A stretch of DNA of 64,000 nucleotides from Arthrobacter sp. NicSoilC5 (GTDB taxonomy: Bacteria; Actinomycetota; Actinomycetes; Actinomycetales; Micrococcaceae). The stretch lies in contig NZ_AP024660.1 in NCBI RefSeq assembly GCF_019977395.1, positions 3,720,001 to 3,784,000 on the forward strand. Reading direction: 5' to 3'. Below, piece by piece: positions 50,335 to 58,200 of this stretch (positions are counted from its first letter, which is position 1; each line of letters starts with the position of its first letter). The translations under genes and the position numbers were made by a program. Under the pieces are notes generated by a model. That model made no database searches. It saw only the letters and a program-made list of their open reading frames with translations, and had not been told where the DNA came from.

Positions 50335-50590
50335 GTCACGTACTCCTCGAGAAATTTGAAGTCTTTTTCAGCCATAGCCTATCGGCAAAGAGGGGCAAAC
50401 GAGGATTCGGCGGTGTCACATCCCCCGTGGGAGCGCTCACCTGATGCACTAATCAGCGCATCCGTCAAGGGGGTGGAGGGGGTTGATTGGGCCGTTTTCC
50501 CGCGTATTTTCGCGGTTGGGAGCCCTTTCTCCGGCCGGTCATATGCCTGAATCGTGATAAACTGGTCTGCGGGAAAGGGGAAATGTCCAC

Positions 50591-51073
50591 ATGGTATTTG
50601 AGGTCGGCGAGACAGTAGTTTACCCTCACCACGGTGCTGCGAAGATTGAAGAAATCAAGATGCGCACCATCAAGGGCGAAGAGAAGATGTATCTCAAGCT
50701 CAAGGTGGCTCAGGGTGATCTGACCATTGAAGTTCCAGCAGAGAACGTTGACCTTGTTGGGGTCCGGGACGTAGTGGGCAAGGAAGGCCTGGAGCACGTG
50801 TTCGATGTGCTTCGCGCCGAGTTCACCGAGGAGCCCACCAACTGGTCACGCAGGTACAAGGCAAATCTGGAGAAGCTTGCTTCCGGTGACGTCATCAAGG
50901 TGGCAGAGGTTGTTCGCGACCTGTGGCGCCGGGATCACGACCGGGGCCTTTCCGCAGGCGAGAAGCGAATGCTGGCCAAGGCCCGCCAGATTCTGATTTC
51001 AGAACTGGCGCTGGCTGAAAAGACCGACGAGGAGAAGGCTGCAAGCGTTCTCGACGAGGTCCTGGCTTCCTAA
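50591..51073 (+). CDS. carD: CarD-family RNA polymerase-binding transcription factor
   Basis: A 160-residue essential-type transcription activator in actinobacteria that stabilises the open complex. The N-terminal RNAP-interaction (Tudor-like) domain is [14 protein letters not shown] near residues 9-22. The C-terminal helical DNA-binding domain has [23 protein letters not shown] and [27 protein letters not shown] lies before the ATG with a -10-like TAAACT further upstream. A Rho-independent terminator follows the stop codon. Confidence 0.97.
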   Translation: MVFEVGETVVYPHHGAAKIEEIKMRTIKGEEKMYLKLKVAQGDLTIEVPAENVDLVGVRDVVGKEGLEHVFDVLRAEFTEEPTNWSRRYKANLEKLASGDVIKVAEVVRDLWRRDHDRGLSAGEKRMLAKARQILISELALAEKTDEEKAASVLDEVLAS

Positions 51074-51079
51074 GAATTT

Positions 51080-51119
51080 AGCCCCGGCTGCACGCAAGTG
51101 CCGCCGGGGCTTCTTTTTC
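51080..51119 (+). terminator. Rho-independent terminator of carD
   Basis: Stem AGCCCCGGC...GCCGGGGCT (51080-51111), 7 bp after the carD stop, followed by TTCTTTTTCT on the plus strand. Confidence 0.88.
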
Positions 51120-51182
51120 TGGGCCCACCGCGGCGGTGCCTAAATCGCCCATCGGAAGTGGCGGCGTCGTAGGCTAGTCCGC

Positions 51183-51965
51183 ATGAGTGAATCACCCACG
51201 CGCCTGGTCACAGCGGTCATCGTGGTTGCCGCAGGTTCCGGGCAGCGCCTCGGCTACGGCATGCCCAAGGCAGCCGTTCCGCTGGGCGGAGAACCAATCC
51301 TGATGCATGCCCTGCGCGGCATTGTCGCGTCCGGTGTGGCCACCCAGGTGTGCGTCGCGCTGCCCGCCGGCGACCAGGACCTGCGCCGGCTGTGCGACGA
51401 CTTCCGGGAGGAACTTGCCGACGGCGGCCCCCTCCTGACTGTTGTCGACGGCGGATCCACCAGGGCCGGGTCCGTGCGCGCCGGGATTGCCGCACTCATG
51501 GACGGTATCGAGGCCGTCCTGGTCCATGACGCCGCACGGGCCCTCACCCCCGAATCCGTCTTCCACCGCGTCAGCGACTCCCTCGTTGCCGGCGCCGCCG
51601 CGGTCATTCCCGTGCTCCCTGTGGTGGACACGGTCAAGACTGTGGCGGCCACGGCCGGGGATGACTCGGCGATTGCCCCCGAGGTCGTCACGGGGACCGC
51701 CCGGCGCGAGGAACTGCGGGCAGTGCAGACTCCGCAGGGCTTCACGATCGGCACCCTGCTGAAGGCGCACGAGGCGGCGCAGGGCCTGGACGGCCAGCAG
51801 GCCGCAGCGGTCACCGATGACGCGATGCTCGTGGAGATGCTGGGTACCCCGGTCCATGCAGTCCGCGGGTCCACACAATCCCTGAAGATCACCACCCCCC
51901 TGGACCTCATCTTCGCCGAAGGGCTCCTTGAGGGTCCGCTTGGTGCCCGCTGGGTGGAAGGATGA
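51183..51965 (+). CDS. ispD: 2-C-methyl-D-erythritol 4-phosphate cytidylyltransferase
   Basis: A 260-residue enzyme of the MEP isoprenoid pathway that joins MEP and CTP to CDP-ME. The nucleotide-binding loop [23 protein letters not shown] is at residues 14-36, HDAARALT near 118, and TPQGF near 183. The ATG follows a -10 TAGGCT (51170-51175) by 7 nt (leaderless). Its stop overlaps the ispF ATG (ATGA), so ispD and ispF are cotranslated. Confidence 0.96.
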   Translation: MSESPTRLVTAVIVVAAGSGQRLGYGMPKAAVPLGGEPILMHALRGIVASGVATQVCVALPAGDQDLRRLCDDFREELADGGPLLTVVDGGSTRAGSVRAGIAALMDGIEAVLVHDAARALTPESVFHRVSDSLVAGAAAVIPVLPVVDTVKTVAATAGDDSAIAPEVVTGTARREELRAVQTPQGFTIGTLLKAHEAAQGLDGQQAAAVTDDAMLVEMLGTPVHAVRGSTQSLKITTPLDLIFAEGLLEGPLGARWVEG

Positions 51966-52468
51966 GCCCGGACGTGGTCCTTCCGCGCACGGGCGTGGGA
52001 ATCGATGTCCATGCGTACGCCCCGGAGGATTCCCCCCGTCCGCTGTGGCTCGGCGGCCTCCTCTGGCCCGGCGAACGCGGCCTCGCCGGACACTCCGACG
52101 GCGACGCCGTGGCCCATGCCGCCGCTGACGCCTTGTTTTCGGCCGCCGGCATCGGCGACCTCGGTACCCACTTCGGTACGGACCGTCCGGAATTCGCCGG
52201 AGCGTCCGGTGCCACCCTCCTCGCCGAGGCCGCACGGATCGTCAGGGCGGCCGGGTTCGAGATCGGCAACGTGGCCGTGCAGTTCGTGGCCAACCGGCCC
52301 AAGTTCGGGCCCCGCCGGGAAGAGTCGCAAAAGGTCCTGAGCGAGGCGGCAGGCGCCCACGTCGGCGTCACCGCAACCACCAGTGACGGCCTGGGATTCA
52401 CCGGGCGCGGGGAGGGCATCTCCGCCGTAGCCACCGCCCTGGTGTATCCGCAGCCCCTACGCCCGTGA
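51962..52468 (+). CDS. ispF: 2-C-methyl-D-erythritol 2,4-cyclodiphosphate synthase
   Basis: A 168-residue MEP-pathway enzyme that cyclises CDP-ME 2-phosphate. The metal-binding motif GIDVHAY is near residue 13, followed by [33 protein letters not shown] and the C-terminal [15 protein letters not shown]. It begins within the ispD stop codon. The next gene, cysS, has its own leaderless promoter. Confidence 0.96.
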   Translation: MSPDVVLPRTGVGIDVHAYAPEDSPRPLWLGGLLWPGERGLAGHSDGDAVAHAAADALFSAAGIGDLGTHFGTDRPEFAGASGATLLAEAARIVRAAGFEIGNVAVQFVANRPKFGPRREESQKVLSEAAGAHVGVTATTSDGLGFTGRGEGISAVATALVYPQPLRP

Positions 52469-52499
52469 GGGGGCCGGGCCTATCAGTTAGTCTGGAGCG

Positions 52500-53966
52500 G
52501 TGACCCTGCGCTTCTATGACACTGCCTCCGCCGAAGTCCGGAACTTCGTCCCCCTCGTCGAGGGCAAGGTCAGCCTCTACTACTGCGGAGCCACGGTCCA
52601 GGGGATGCCGCACGTGGGCCACATACGCTCAGCCATCGCGTTCGACCAGCTCACCCGCTGGCTGCAGTACAGGGGCCTGCGCGTCACGGTTGTCCGCAAC
52701 GTGACGGATATTGACGACAAGATCCTGGCCAAGTCCGAAGCCTCCTTCGCCCCCGGCTTCAGCCCGGAACCCGGGGAAGTAGCCGGCGAAGAATGGTGGG
52801 CCCTGGCGTACCGCTACGAGCAGGAGTTCCTGAAGGCCTACGACACCCTCGGTGTTTCGCGCCCCACCTACGAACCCAGGGCCACCGGTCACATTCCGGA
52901 GATGCACGCCCTGATCCAGCAGCTGATCGACCGCGGCCACGCCTACCCGGCCCTGGATGACTCGGGCGACGTGTACTTCGACGTCCGCTCCTGGAACAAG
53001 TACGGCGCGTTGACCCGGCAGAACATCGACGACATGCAGGCAGCGCCCGACGCCGATCCCCGAGGCAAGAAGGACCCCCGCGACTTTGCGCTGTGGAAGG
53101 GTTCCAAAGAAGGAGAGCCGGCCACCGCCAGCTGGTCCTCGCCCTGGGGTAACGGACGGCCCGGCTGGCACCTTGAGTGCTCCGCCATGGTCACCAAGTA
53201 CCTCGGCACCGCCTTCGACATCCATGGCGGCGGACTGGACCTGCGGTTCCCGCACCACGAAAACGAGATGGCGCAGTCGCAGGCGGCCGGACACCCGTTC
53301 GCCAACTTCTGGATGCACAACGGCATGGTGACCTACCAGGGCGAAAAGATGTCCAAGTCCATTGGCAACACCATCAGCCCGGCGGAAATGCTGGAACTCG
53401 CCCCGCCCCGCGTGGTCCGCTACTACCTGGGGCAGGCGCACTACCGGTCCATCCTGGACTACCGCCCCACGTCCCTGCAGGAGGCCGCCGCCGCCGTCGA
53501 ACGCATTGACGGATTCCTGGCCAAAGCTGCGGCGCGCTTCGACGGCGACACGGGCCTCGCGGACGGCCCCCACGGTTCATCCTCCGCAGCCGTGGATGCC
53601 TTCTGCGAAGCAATGGACGACGACCTCAACGTCCCGCGCGCCCTGGCCGCCCTGCACGAAACCGTCAGGGCGGGCAACACAGCCCTCGCCGAGGGTGACG
53701 ACGACGCCGCCCGGAACGCGATGCACGCCGTCATCCTCATGACCGGGGTCCTGGGCCTGAACGCCGTGGCAGGCTCCGCAGCGGTGAGCACGCGTGAAGC
53801 CGAGGCGCTGGGCGTTCTGGTGGAGGCGCAGCTGTCCGCCCGGGCGGCTGCCCGCGCCGACAAGGACTGGGCAAGGTCCGATGCCATCCGGGACACCCTT
53901 AACCAGGCAGGGGTCGTCGTGGAGGACGGCCCGGACGGCGCCACCTGGAGCCTCAAGCGGGACTGA
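52500..53966 (+). CDS. cysS: Cysteinyl-tRNA synthetase
   Basis: A 488-residue class Ia aminoacyl-tRNA synthetase. The HIGH-type motif is PHVGHIRS near residue 38, the KMSKS motif is [11 protein letters not shown] near 280, and Zn ligands appear as [16 protein letters not shown] and HHENEMAQS. The DALR-like C-terminal domain follows. The GTG follows a -10 TAGTCT (52488-52493) by 6 nt; GGAGCG is too close to serve as an RBS, so the mRNA is probably leaderless. rlmB follows 79 bp downstream. Confidence 0.97.
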   Translation: MTLRFYDTASAEVRNFVPLVEGKVSLYYCGATVQGMPHVGHIRSAIAFDQLTRWLQYRGLRVTVVRNVTDIDDKILAKSEASFAPGFSPEPGEVAGEEWWALAYRYEQEFLKAYDTLGVSRPTYEPRATGHIPEMHALIQQLIDRGHAYPALDDSGDVYFDVRSWNKYGALTRQNIDDMQAAPDADPRGKKDPRDFALWKGSKEGEPATASWSSPWGNGRPGWHLECSAMVTKYLGTAFDIHGGGLDLRFPHHENEMAQSQAAGHPFANFWMHNGMVTYQGEKMSKSIGNTISPAEMLELAPPRVVRYYLGQAHYRSILDYRPTSLQEAAAAVERIDGFLAKAAARFDGDTGLADGPHGSSSAAVDAFCEAMDDDLNVPRALAALHETVRAGNTALAEGDDDAARNAMHAVILMTGVLGLNAVAGSAAVSTREAEALGVLVEAQLSARAAARADKDWARSDAIRDTLNQAGVVVEDGPDGATWSLKRD

Positions 53967-54045
53967 ACAGGCCGCTGCCCCCGATTTTTTTCGGGTCAGT
54001 AGACTGGTATGCAGATTCAGTCAGCACAATCAAGGGTGGAACATC

Positions 54046-55035
54046 ATGGCCAACAATGGTCGCCGATCGGTTAAAGCGAAGAAGGGCCCAACCGTCGGAA
54101 CCGGTGGCCATGGCCGCAAGGCCCTCGAGGGCAAGGGCCCCACGCCCAAAGCCGAGGACCGCGTGTACCACAAGGCGCACAAGGCACGGCAGCTTTCCGA
54201 GCGGTCCGCTGCGAAGCGCGGGACCGGTGCCCGCAGCGCCGGCGCCGCCAAGTCCGGCCCCAAGGGCCGCGCCACCGAGGAAGTAGTCACCGGGCGCAAC
54301 TCCGTGGTCGAGGCGCTCCGCGCGGGCATCCCCGCGAAGGCCCTCCACGTTGCCATCCGCATCGAAATGGACGACCGGGTCAAGGAATCCCTGAAGCTGG
54401 CCGCCGAACGCGGCATTCCGCTGCTGGAGACGGGCAAGCCTGAACTGGACCGGATGACGGATGACGCCGTCCACCAGGGCCTGGTGCTGCAGATCCCGCC
54501 CTACGAGTACCTGGATGCCTACGAGCTGGCCGAGGAAACCGTGGACAAGTGGAAGAAGGGGCACATCGCCAACGCGCCGCTCTTCGTGGCCCTGGACGGC
54601 ATCACCGACCCCCGGAACCTGGGTGCGATCATCCGCTCCGTCTCCGCCTTCAGCGGCCACGGCGTCATCGTGCCCGAGCGCCGTTCCGTGGGCGTTACCG
54701 CCTCGGCCTGGAAAACCAGCGCCGGCGCGGCCGTCCGCGTGCCCGTGGCCCGCGCCTCCAACCTGAACAACGCCCTCAAGCAGTTTAAGACCATGGGCAT
54801 CTATGTCCTGGGGCTCGACGGCGACGGCGACGTTTCACTGCCCGATCTCACCCTGGCCACCGAACCGGTGTGCATCGTGGTGGGCTCGGAAGGGAAGGGC
54901 CTGAGCCGCCTGGTGCGGGAAAACTGCGACCAGATCGTCTCCATCCCCATCGATTCCGCCATGGAATCCCTGAACGCTTCGATGGCTGTGGGAATCTCGC
55001 TGTACGAGGTTTCCCGCCAGCGCGCGGCCGGATAG
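54046..55035 (+). CDS. rlmB: 23S rRNA (guanosine(2251)-2'-O)-methyltransferase
   Basis: A 329-residue SpoU-type (SPOUT) 2'-O-methyltransferase. The basic, disordered N-terminal 80 residues (Lys/Arg/Ala/Gly-rich) are typical of actinobacterial RlmB. The substrate-binding domain starts at VVTGRNSVVEALRAG. The knotted catalytic domain has DPRNLGAIIRSV (motif 1), GSEGKGLS (motif 2) and IPIDSAMESLNASMAVGISLYE (motif 3). The ATG at 54046 has AAGGGTGGA upstream and a -10-like TAGACT further up; the open frame upstream overlaps cysS and is not used. Confidence 0.94.
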   Translation: MANNGRRSVKAKKGPTVGTGGHGRKALEGKGPTPKAEDRVYHKAHKARQLSERSAAKRGTGARSAGAAKSGPKGRATEEVVTGRNSVVEALRAGIPAKALHVAIRIEMDDRVKESLKLAAERGIPLLETGKPELDRMTDDAVHQGLVLQIPPYEYLDAYELAEETVDKWKKGHIANAPLFVALDGITDPRNLGAIIRSVSAFSGHGVIVPERRSVGVTASAWKTSAGAAVRVPVARASNLNNALKQFKTMGIYVLGLDGDGDVSLPDLTLATEPVCIVVGSEGKGLSRLVRENCDQIVSIPIDSAMESLNASMAVGISLYEVSRQRAAG

Positions 55036-55124
55036 TTTCACGGGTCCGTAATCCGCGGGTGGGTTCCCGGCGCCGCAGGCGCGTATGGGCAGGTCAAGTG
55101 CCGCTGACCGCTACTATTTAGGTG

Positions 55125-57224
55125 ATGGTCATGCCGCTTTTCGACACCGCTTCCACCATGGACGCCTCCACGGCCGTTCCCCTCGGTGTCAGCGTCCCGC
55201 GCGCTGATTCCGGCGGTACCCGCCACCACGCCGGCGGACGCGCCAACGTTGCCTGCTTCGCCCCCGGCGTCGCCAGCCTGGACATCGCCTACTGCCCTCC
55301 CGGCGGCCAATGGCGGACCCAGACCCTGCCCAACATCACCAAGGGGGTCCACCACGGCATCGTGGAGGACCTGCCCTACGGATCGCGCTACGGCTTCCGC
55401 CCGACGTCGGACAGCCGGCCGTTGCCGCCGGAGCGTCCGGCAGGCAACGGCTCCGCCCGCCAGCCCCTATTGCTGGACCCATACGGCAGGGGAGTGGACC
55501 AGCAGGATGGCTTCCTTACCAGCGTCCGCACCGCCGTCGATTTCGACTGGGAAACAGACGAACGGCTGCGCCTGCCGTGGCGCAACACGATCGTCTATGA
55601 AGCGCATGTCCGCGGCCAGAGCATGCTCCATCCCGACGTGCCGGAGGAGCTCAGGGGCACCTATGCCGGCCTGGCCCACCCCGCCGTCGTCGAGCACCTC
55701 ACAGGCCTGGGCATTACGTCAGTCCAGCTCCTGCCCGTCCACTTCCACATCGACGAGCCACACCTGCAGGACCTGGGCCTCAGCAACTACTGGGGGTACA
55801 ACACCGCCGCCTTCTTCGCCCCGCACCCCGGCTACGCCACCCGCGCAGCCCAGGAAGCGGGCCCGCAGGCGGTCCAGGACGAGTTCAAGGCCATGGTGAA
55901 GGCACTGCACGCCGCCGGGCTGGAAGTCATCCTCGATGTCGTGTACAACCACACGGCCGAGGGCACGGCGGACGGCCCTGTCCTGAGCTTCCGCGGCCTC
56001 GGCGAAGACACCTACTACCGGGTGGACGGCCACGGCAAGTACCTCGACACCACCGGCTGCGGCAACTCCCTCAACTTCGGGGACCAGCACGTGGTCCAGC
56101 TGGTGACCGACTCCCTCCGGTACTGGGTGGACGAGTTCCACATCGACGGTTTCCGGTTCGACCTGGCAGTCACGCTGTGCCGCAACGCCGCGAACGAGTT
56201 CGACCCCCATCACCCCTTCCTCACCGCCGTCGCCGCCGACCCCGTCCTGTCCGGGGTCAAGCTGATCGCCGAACCCTGGGACATTGGCTACGGAGGCTGG
56301 CAGACGGGCCGGTTCCCCCGGGGGTGGGTTGACTGGAACGACCACTTCCGCGATGCTGTCCGGACCTTCTGGCTGGCAGACCGCGCAGCCATCGATTCCG
56401 GCGGACATGGCGGGACGATGGCAAAGCTCGCCGACGCCCTGTCCGGCTCCGCAGGCCTCTTCCAGGCGTCCGGCCGCTCGCGCCTGGCCTCGGTCAACTT
56501 CGTCACCGCCCATGACGGCTTCACCATGAACGATCTCGTGTCCTTCGACCGCAAGCACAACGAGGCCAACGGCGAGGAAAACAGGGATGGGCACGGAGAC
56601 AACCGCAGCTACAACCACGGCGTGGAGGGCCCCACCGAGAACGGCGCCATCCTGGCACAGCGTGCGCAGTCGCGGCGCAACCTGATGGCCTCGCTGATGG
56701 TTTCGCTCGGCGTTCCCATGATTACTGCCGGGGACGAGCTGGCCAGGACCCAGCACGGGAACAACAACGCCTACTGCCAGGACAATGCCATCACCTGGCT
56801 GGACTGGACGCTGACGCCGGAGGCGCACGAGATGCTGCGCAGCACCAAGCGGTACATCCGGCTGCGCAAGGAGTTCCTGGCCGCCCAGCCGCATGATTTC
56901 CCGGTCCGGGATGAACAGTCCTACCTCTACTGGTTCGACCAGCACGGCCAGCCCATGTCCGCCGAGCGCTGGAACGATCCGCACCACCGCGTCCTGCAGC
57001 TCCTGCTCCGCGACGACGGCGGCGACCTTGCCGGGCTGGTGGTGGTCAACGGAGGCGCCCATGACGTCGAGGTCACCCTGCCCGACGCCGGACGGCCGGC
57101 TCCGAGCCTGTTCGAGCTCCGGCTGACCACCTCACCCCGCCACAAGCAGCGGCAGGGCATCCAGGTGGCTGCCGGGGACGTCGACCTGGCCGAGGCCAAC
57201 TCCATCAGCATCTACCGCACGTAG
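55125..57224 (+). CDS. glgX: Glycogen debranching enzyme GlgX (GH13 isoamylase type)
   Basis: A 699-residue hydrolase of alpha-1,6 branches in glycogen limit dextrins. The N-terminal carbohydrate-binding (CBM48) domain covers about 20-140. The GH13 barrel starts at IVYEAHVRGQS. The nucleophile Asp is in DGFRFDLA, the acid Glu in IAEPWD and the transition-state Asp in NFVTAHDGFT. Start choice: the ATG at 55125 follows a -10 TACTAT (55112-55117) by 7 nt, but ATG 55131 and GTG 55122 are also in frame. It opens the glycogen/trehalose cluster of this window. Confidence 0.93.
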   Translation: MVMPLFDTASTMDASTAVPLGVSVPRADSGGTRHHAGGRANVACFAPGVASLDIAYCPPGGQWRTQTLPNITKGVHHGIVEDLPYGSRYGFRPTSDSRPLPPERPAGNGSARQPLLLDPYGRGVDQQDGFLTSVRTAVDFDWETDERLRLPWRNTIVYEAHVRGQSMLHPDVPEELRGTYAGLAHPAVVEHLTGLGITSVQLLPVHFHIDEPHLQDLGLSNYWGYNTAAFFAPHPGYATRAAQEAGPQAVQDEFKAMVKALHAAGLEVILDVVYNHTAEGTADGPVLSFRGLGEDTYYRVDGHGKYLDTTGCGNSLNFGDQHVVQLVTDSLRYWVDEFHIDGFRFDLAVTLCRNAANEFDPHHPFLTAVAADPVLSGVKLIAEPWDIGYGGWQTGRFPRGWVDWNDHFRDAVRTFWLADRAAIDSGGHGGTMAKLADALSGSAGLFQASGRSRLASVNFVTAHDGFTMNDLVSFDRKHNEANGEENRDGHGDNRSYNHGVEGPTENGAILAQRAQSRRNLMASLMVSLGVPMITAGDELARTQHGNNNAYCQDNAITWLDWTLTPEAHEMLRSTKRYIRLRKEFLAAQPHDFPVRDEQSYLYWFDQHGQPMSAERWNDPHHRVLQLLLRDDGGDLAGLVVVNGGAHDVEVTLPDAGRPAPSLFELRLTTSPRHKQRQGIQVAAGDVDLAEANSISIYRT

Positions 57225-57272
57225 CCACAGCACCACCAGACGCCAGTCCACCCATCCGGCAGGTAATCCCGA

Positions 57273-57761
57273 ATGCGCAACCGCTCCATCCTCCCGCTGC
57301 TCCTCACCACCCTGGTGGTCCTGGCCGTGGTGGCCTTCGGCGGTGCCGGGCTGCTGGGCGGGCAGACGGACGGCGCGACGCCGGACGCTGGTTCCAGCCG
57401 CGCGTCCACTCCGGCTGGAACGGCCACGTCCCCGGCAGCGAACCAGTCAGCGCCCCACCGGGGAGCCAACCCGTCCAGCCTCCCGGAGATCAGGGAATCC
57501 GCGCTGCCGGTGGAGGGCCGCCGGGTGCTGGCGCTGATCCGGGCGGGCGGCCCGTTCCAGTACGGGCAGGATGACCAGGTGTTCGGAAACTTCGAGCGGG
57601 TCCTCCCAGCCCGGGACCGCGGCTACTACCGCGAGTACACCGTCCCCACCCCCGGTGAACCGGACCGGGGTGCACGGCGCATCGTGGCGGGCAGTGGCGG
57701 GGAGAAGTATTACACCGGCGATCACTACGCAACGTTCAAGTACATAGCGGAAGGCAGCTAG
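57273..57761 (+). CDS. Secreted guanyl-specific ribonuclease (barnase/RNase Sa type)
   Basis: A 162-residue exported RNase. An N-terminal hydrophobic segment (LPLLLTTLVVLAVVAFGGAG) is followed by a Ser/Thr/Ala-rich stretch (about 33-65). The C-terminal 95 residues match the barnase/RNase Sa fold: NFERVLPAR, YYREYTVPTPG with the catalytic Glu, GARRIVAG with the Arg, and YTGDHYATF with the catalytic His. A barstar-type inhibitor gene starts 7 bp downstream, confirming the assignment. The RBS GGCAGG is weak. Confidence 0.9.
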   Translation: MRNRSILPLLLTTLVVLAVVAFGGAGLLGGQTDGATPDAGSSRASTPAGTATSPAANQSAPHRGANPSSLPEIRESALPVEGRRVLALIRAGGPFQYGQDDQVFGNFERVLPARDRGYYREYTVPTPGEPDRGARRIVAGSGGEKYYTGDHYATFKYIAEGS

Positions 57762-57768
57762 CACAACC

Positions 57769-58125
57769 ATGAGAATCTTCTCCGGCGACACCTGGACCCT
57801 TGAAGAACTGCAGGAACAGGTGGCCGACGCCGGGCGCCGCAGCGTGGTGGTTCCCCCGGCGGACAGCAAGCGCGCCGTCCTGGAAACCTTCGGCGAGGTT
57901 TTGGATTTTCCCGAGCACTACGGCGTGAACCTGGATGCGTTGAACGACTCGCTCCACGACTTTGCGGACAGCATCAGCGAAAACGGCACCCCGCCTGTCA
58001 CGGTCCTGTGGCAGGTGGCGGCGCCGTTCCGCGCCGACAGGTCGTTCGGCATCCTGTGCGAGATCCTGCAGGACGCGGAACGGTACGCGGGCAAGGACCT
58101 GGCCGTCACCGCAGTGCTTCTTTAA
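57769..58125 (+). CDS. Barstar-family ribonuclease inhibitor
   Basis: A 118-residue cytosolic inhibitor of the barnase family, protecting the host. The family signature FGEVLDFPEHYGVNLDALNDSLHDF is near residues 40-64, with the acidic face (Asp/Glu) that plugs the RNase active site. Its ATG lies 7 bp after the RNase stop, as expected for an immunity gene. The last 18 bp, including the stop, are duplicated just downstream. Confidence 0.93.
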   Translation: MRIFSGDTWTLEELQEQVADAGRRSVVVPPADSKRAVLETFGEVLDFPEHYGVNLDALNDSLHDFADSISENGTPPVTVLWQVAAPFRADRSFGILCEILQDAERYAGKDLAVTAVLL

Positions 58126-58146
58126 GTGACCGCGGTGCTTCCTTAA
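58108..58146 (+). repeat. Tandem 21-bp duplication spanning the barstar stop codon
   Basis: ACCGCAGTGCTTCTTTAA (58108-58125) and ACCGCGGTGCTTCCTTAA (58129-58146) are near-identical copies with a 21-bp period. The first encodes the C-terminus and stop of barstar; the second keeps an in-frame TAA. Confidence 0.75.
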
Positions 58147-58152
58147 ACGGAA

Positions 58153-58182
58153 CGGCAGGCCTGCCAGGAAGCAGGCCTGCCG
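58153..58182. terminator. Hairpin between barstar and glgP
   Basis: A perfect 12-bp stem CGGCAGGCCTGC/GCAGGCCTGCCG with a 6-nt loop, between convergent genes. No T tract on the plus side (GTCCTTATCC). Confidence 0.7.
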
Positions 58183-58200
58183 GTCCTTATCCGCAATGGG

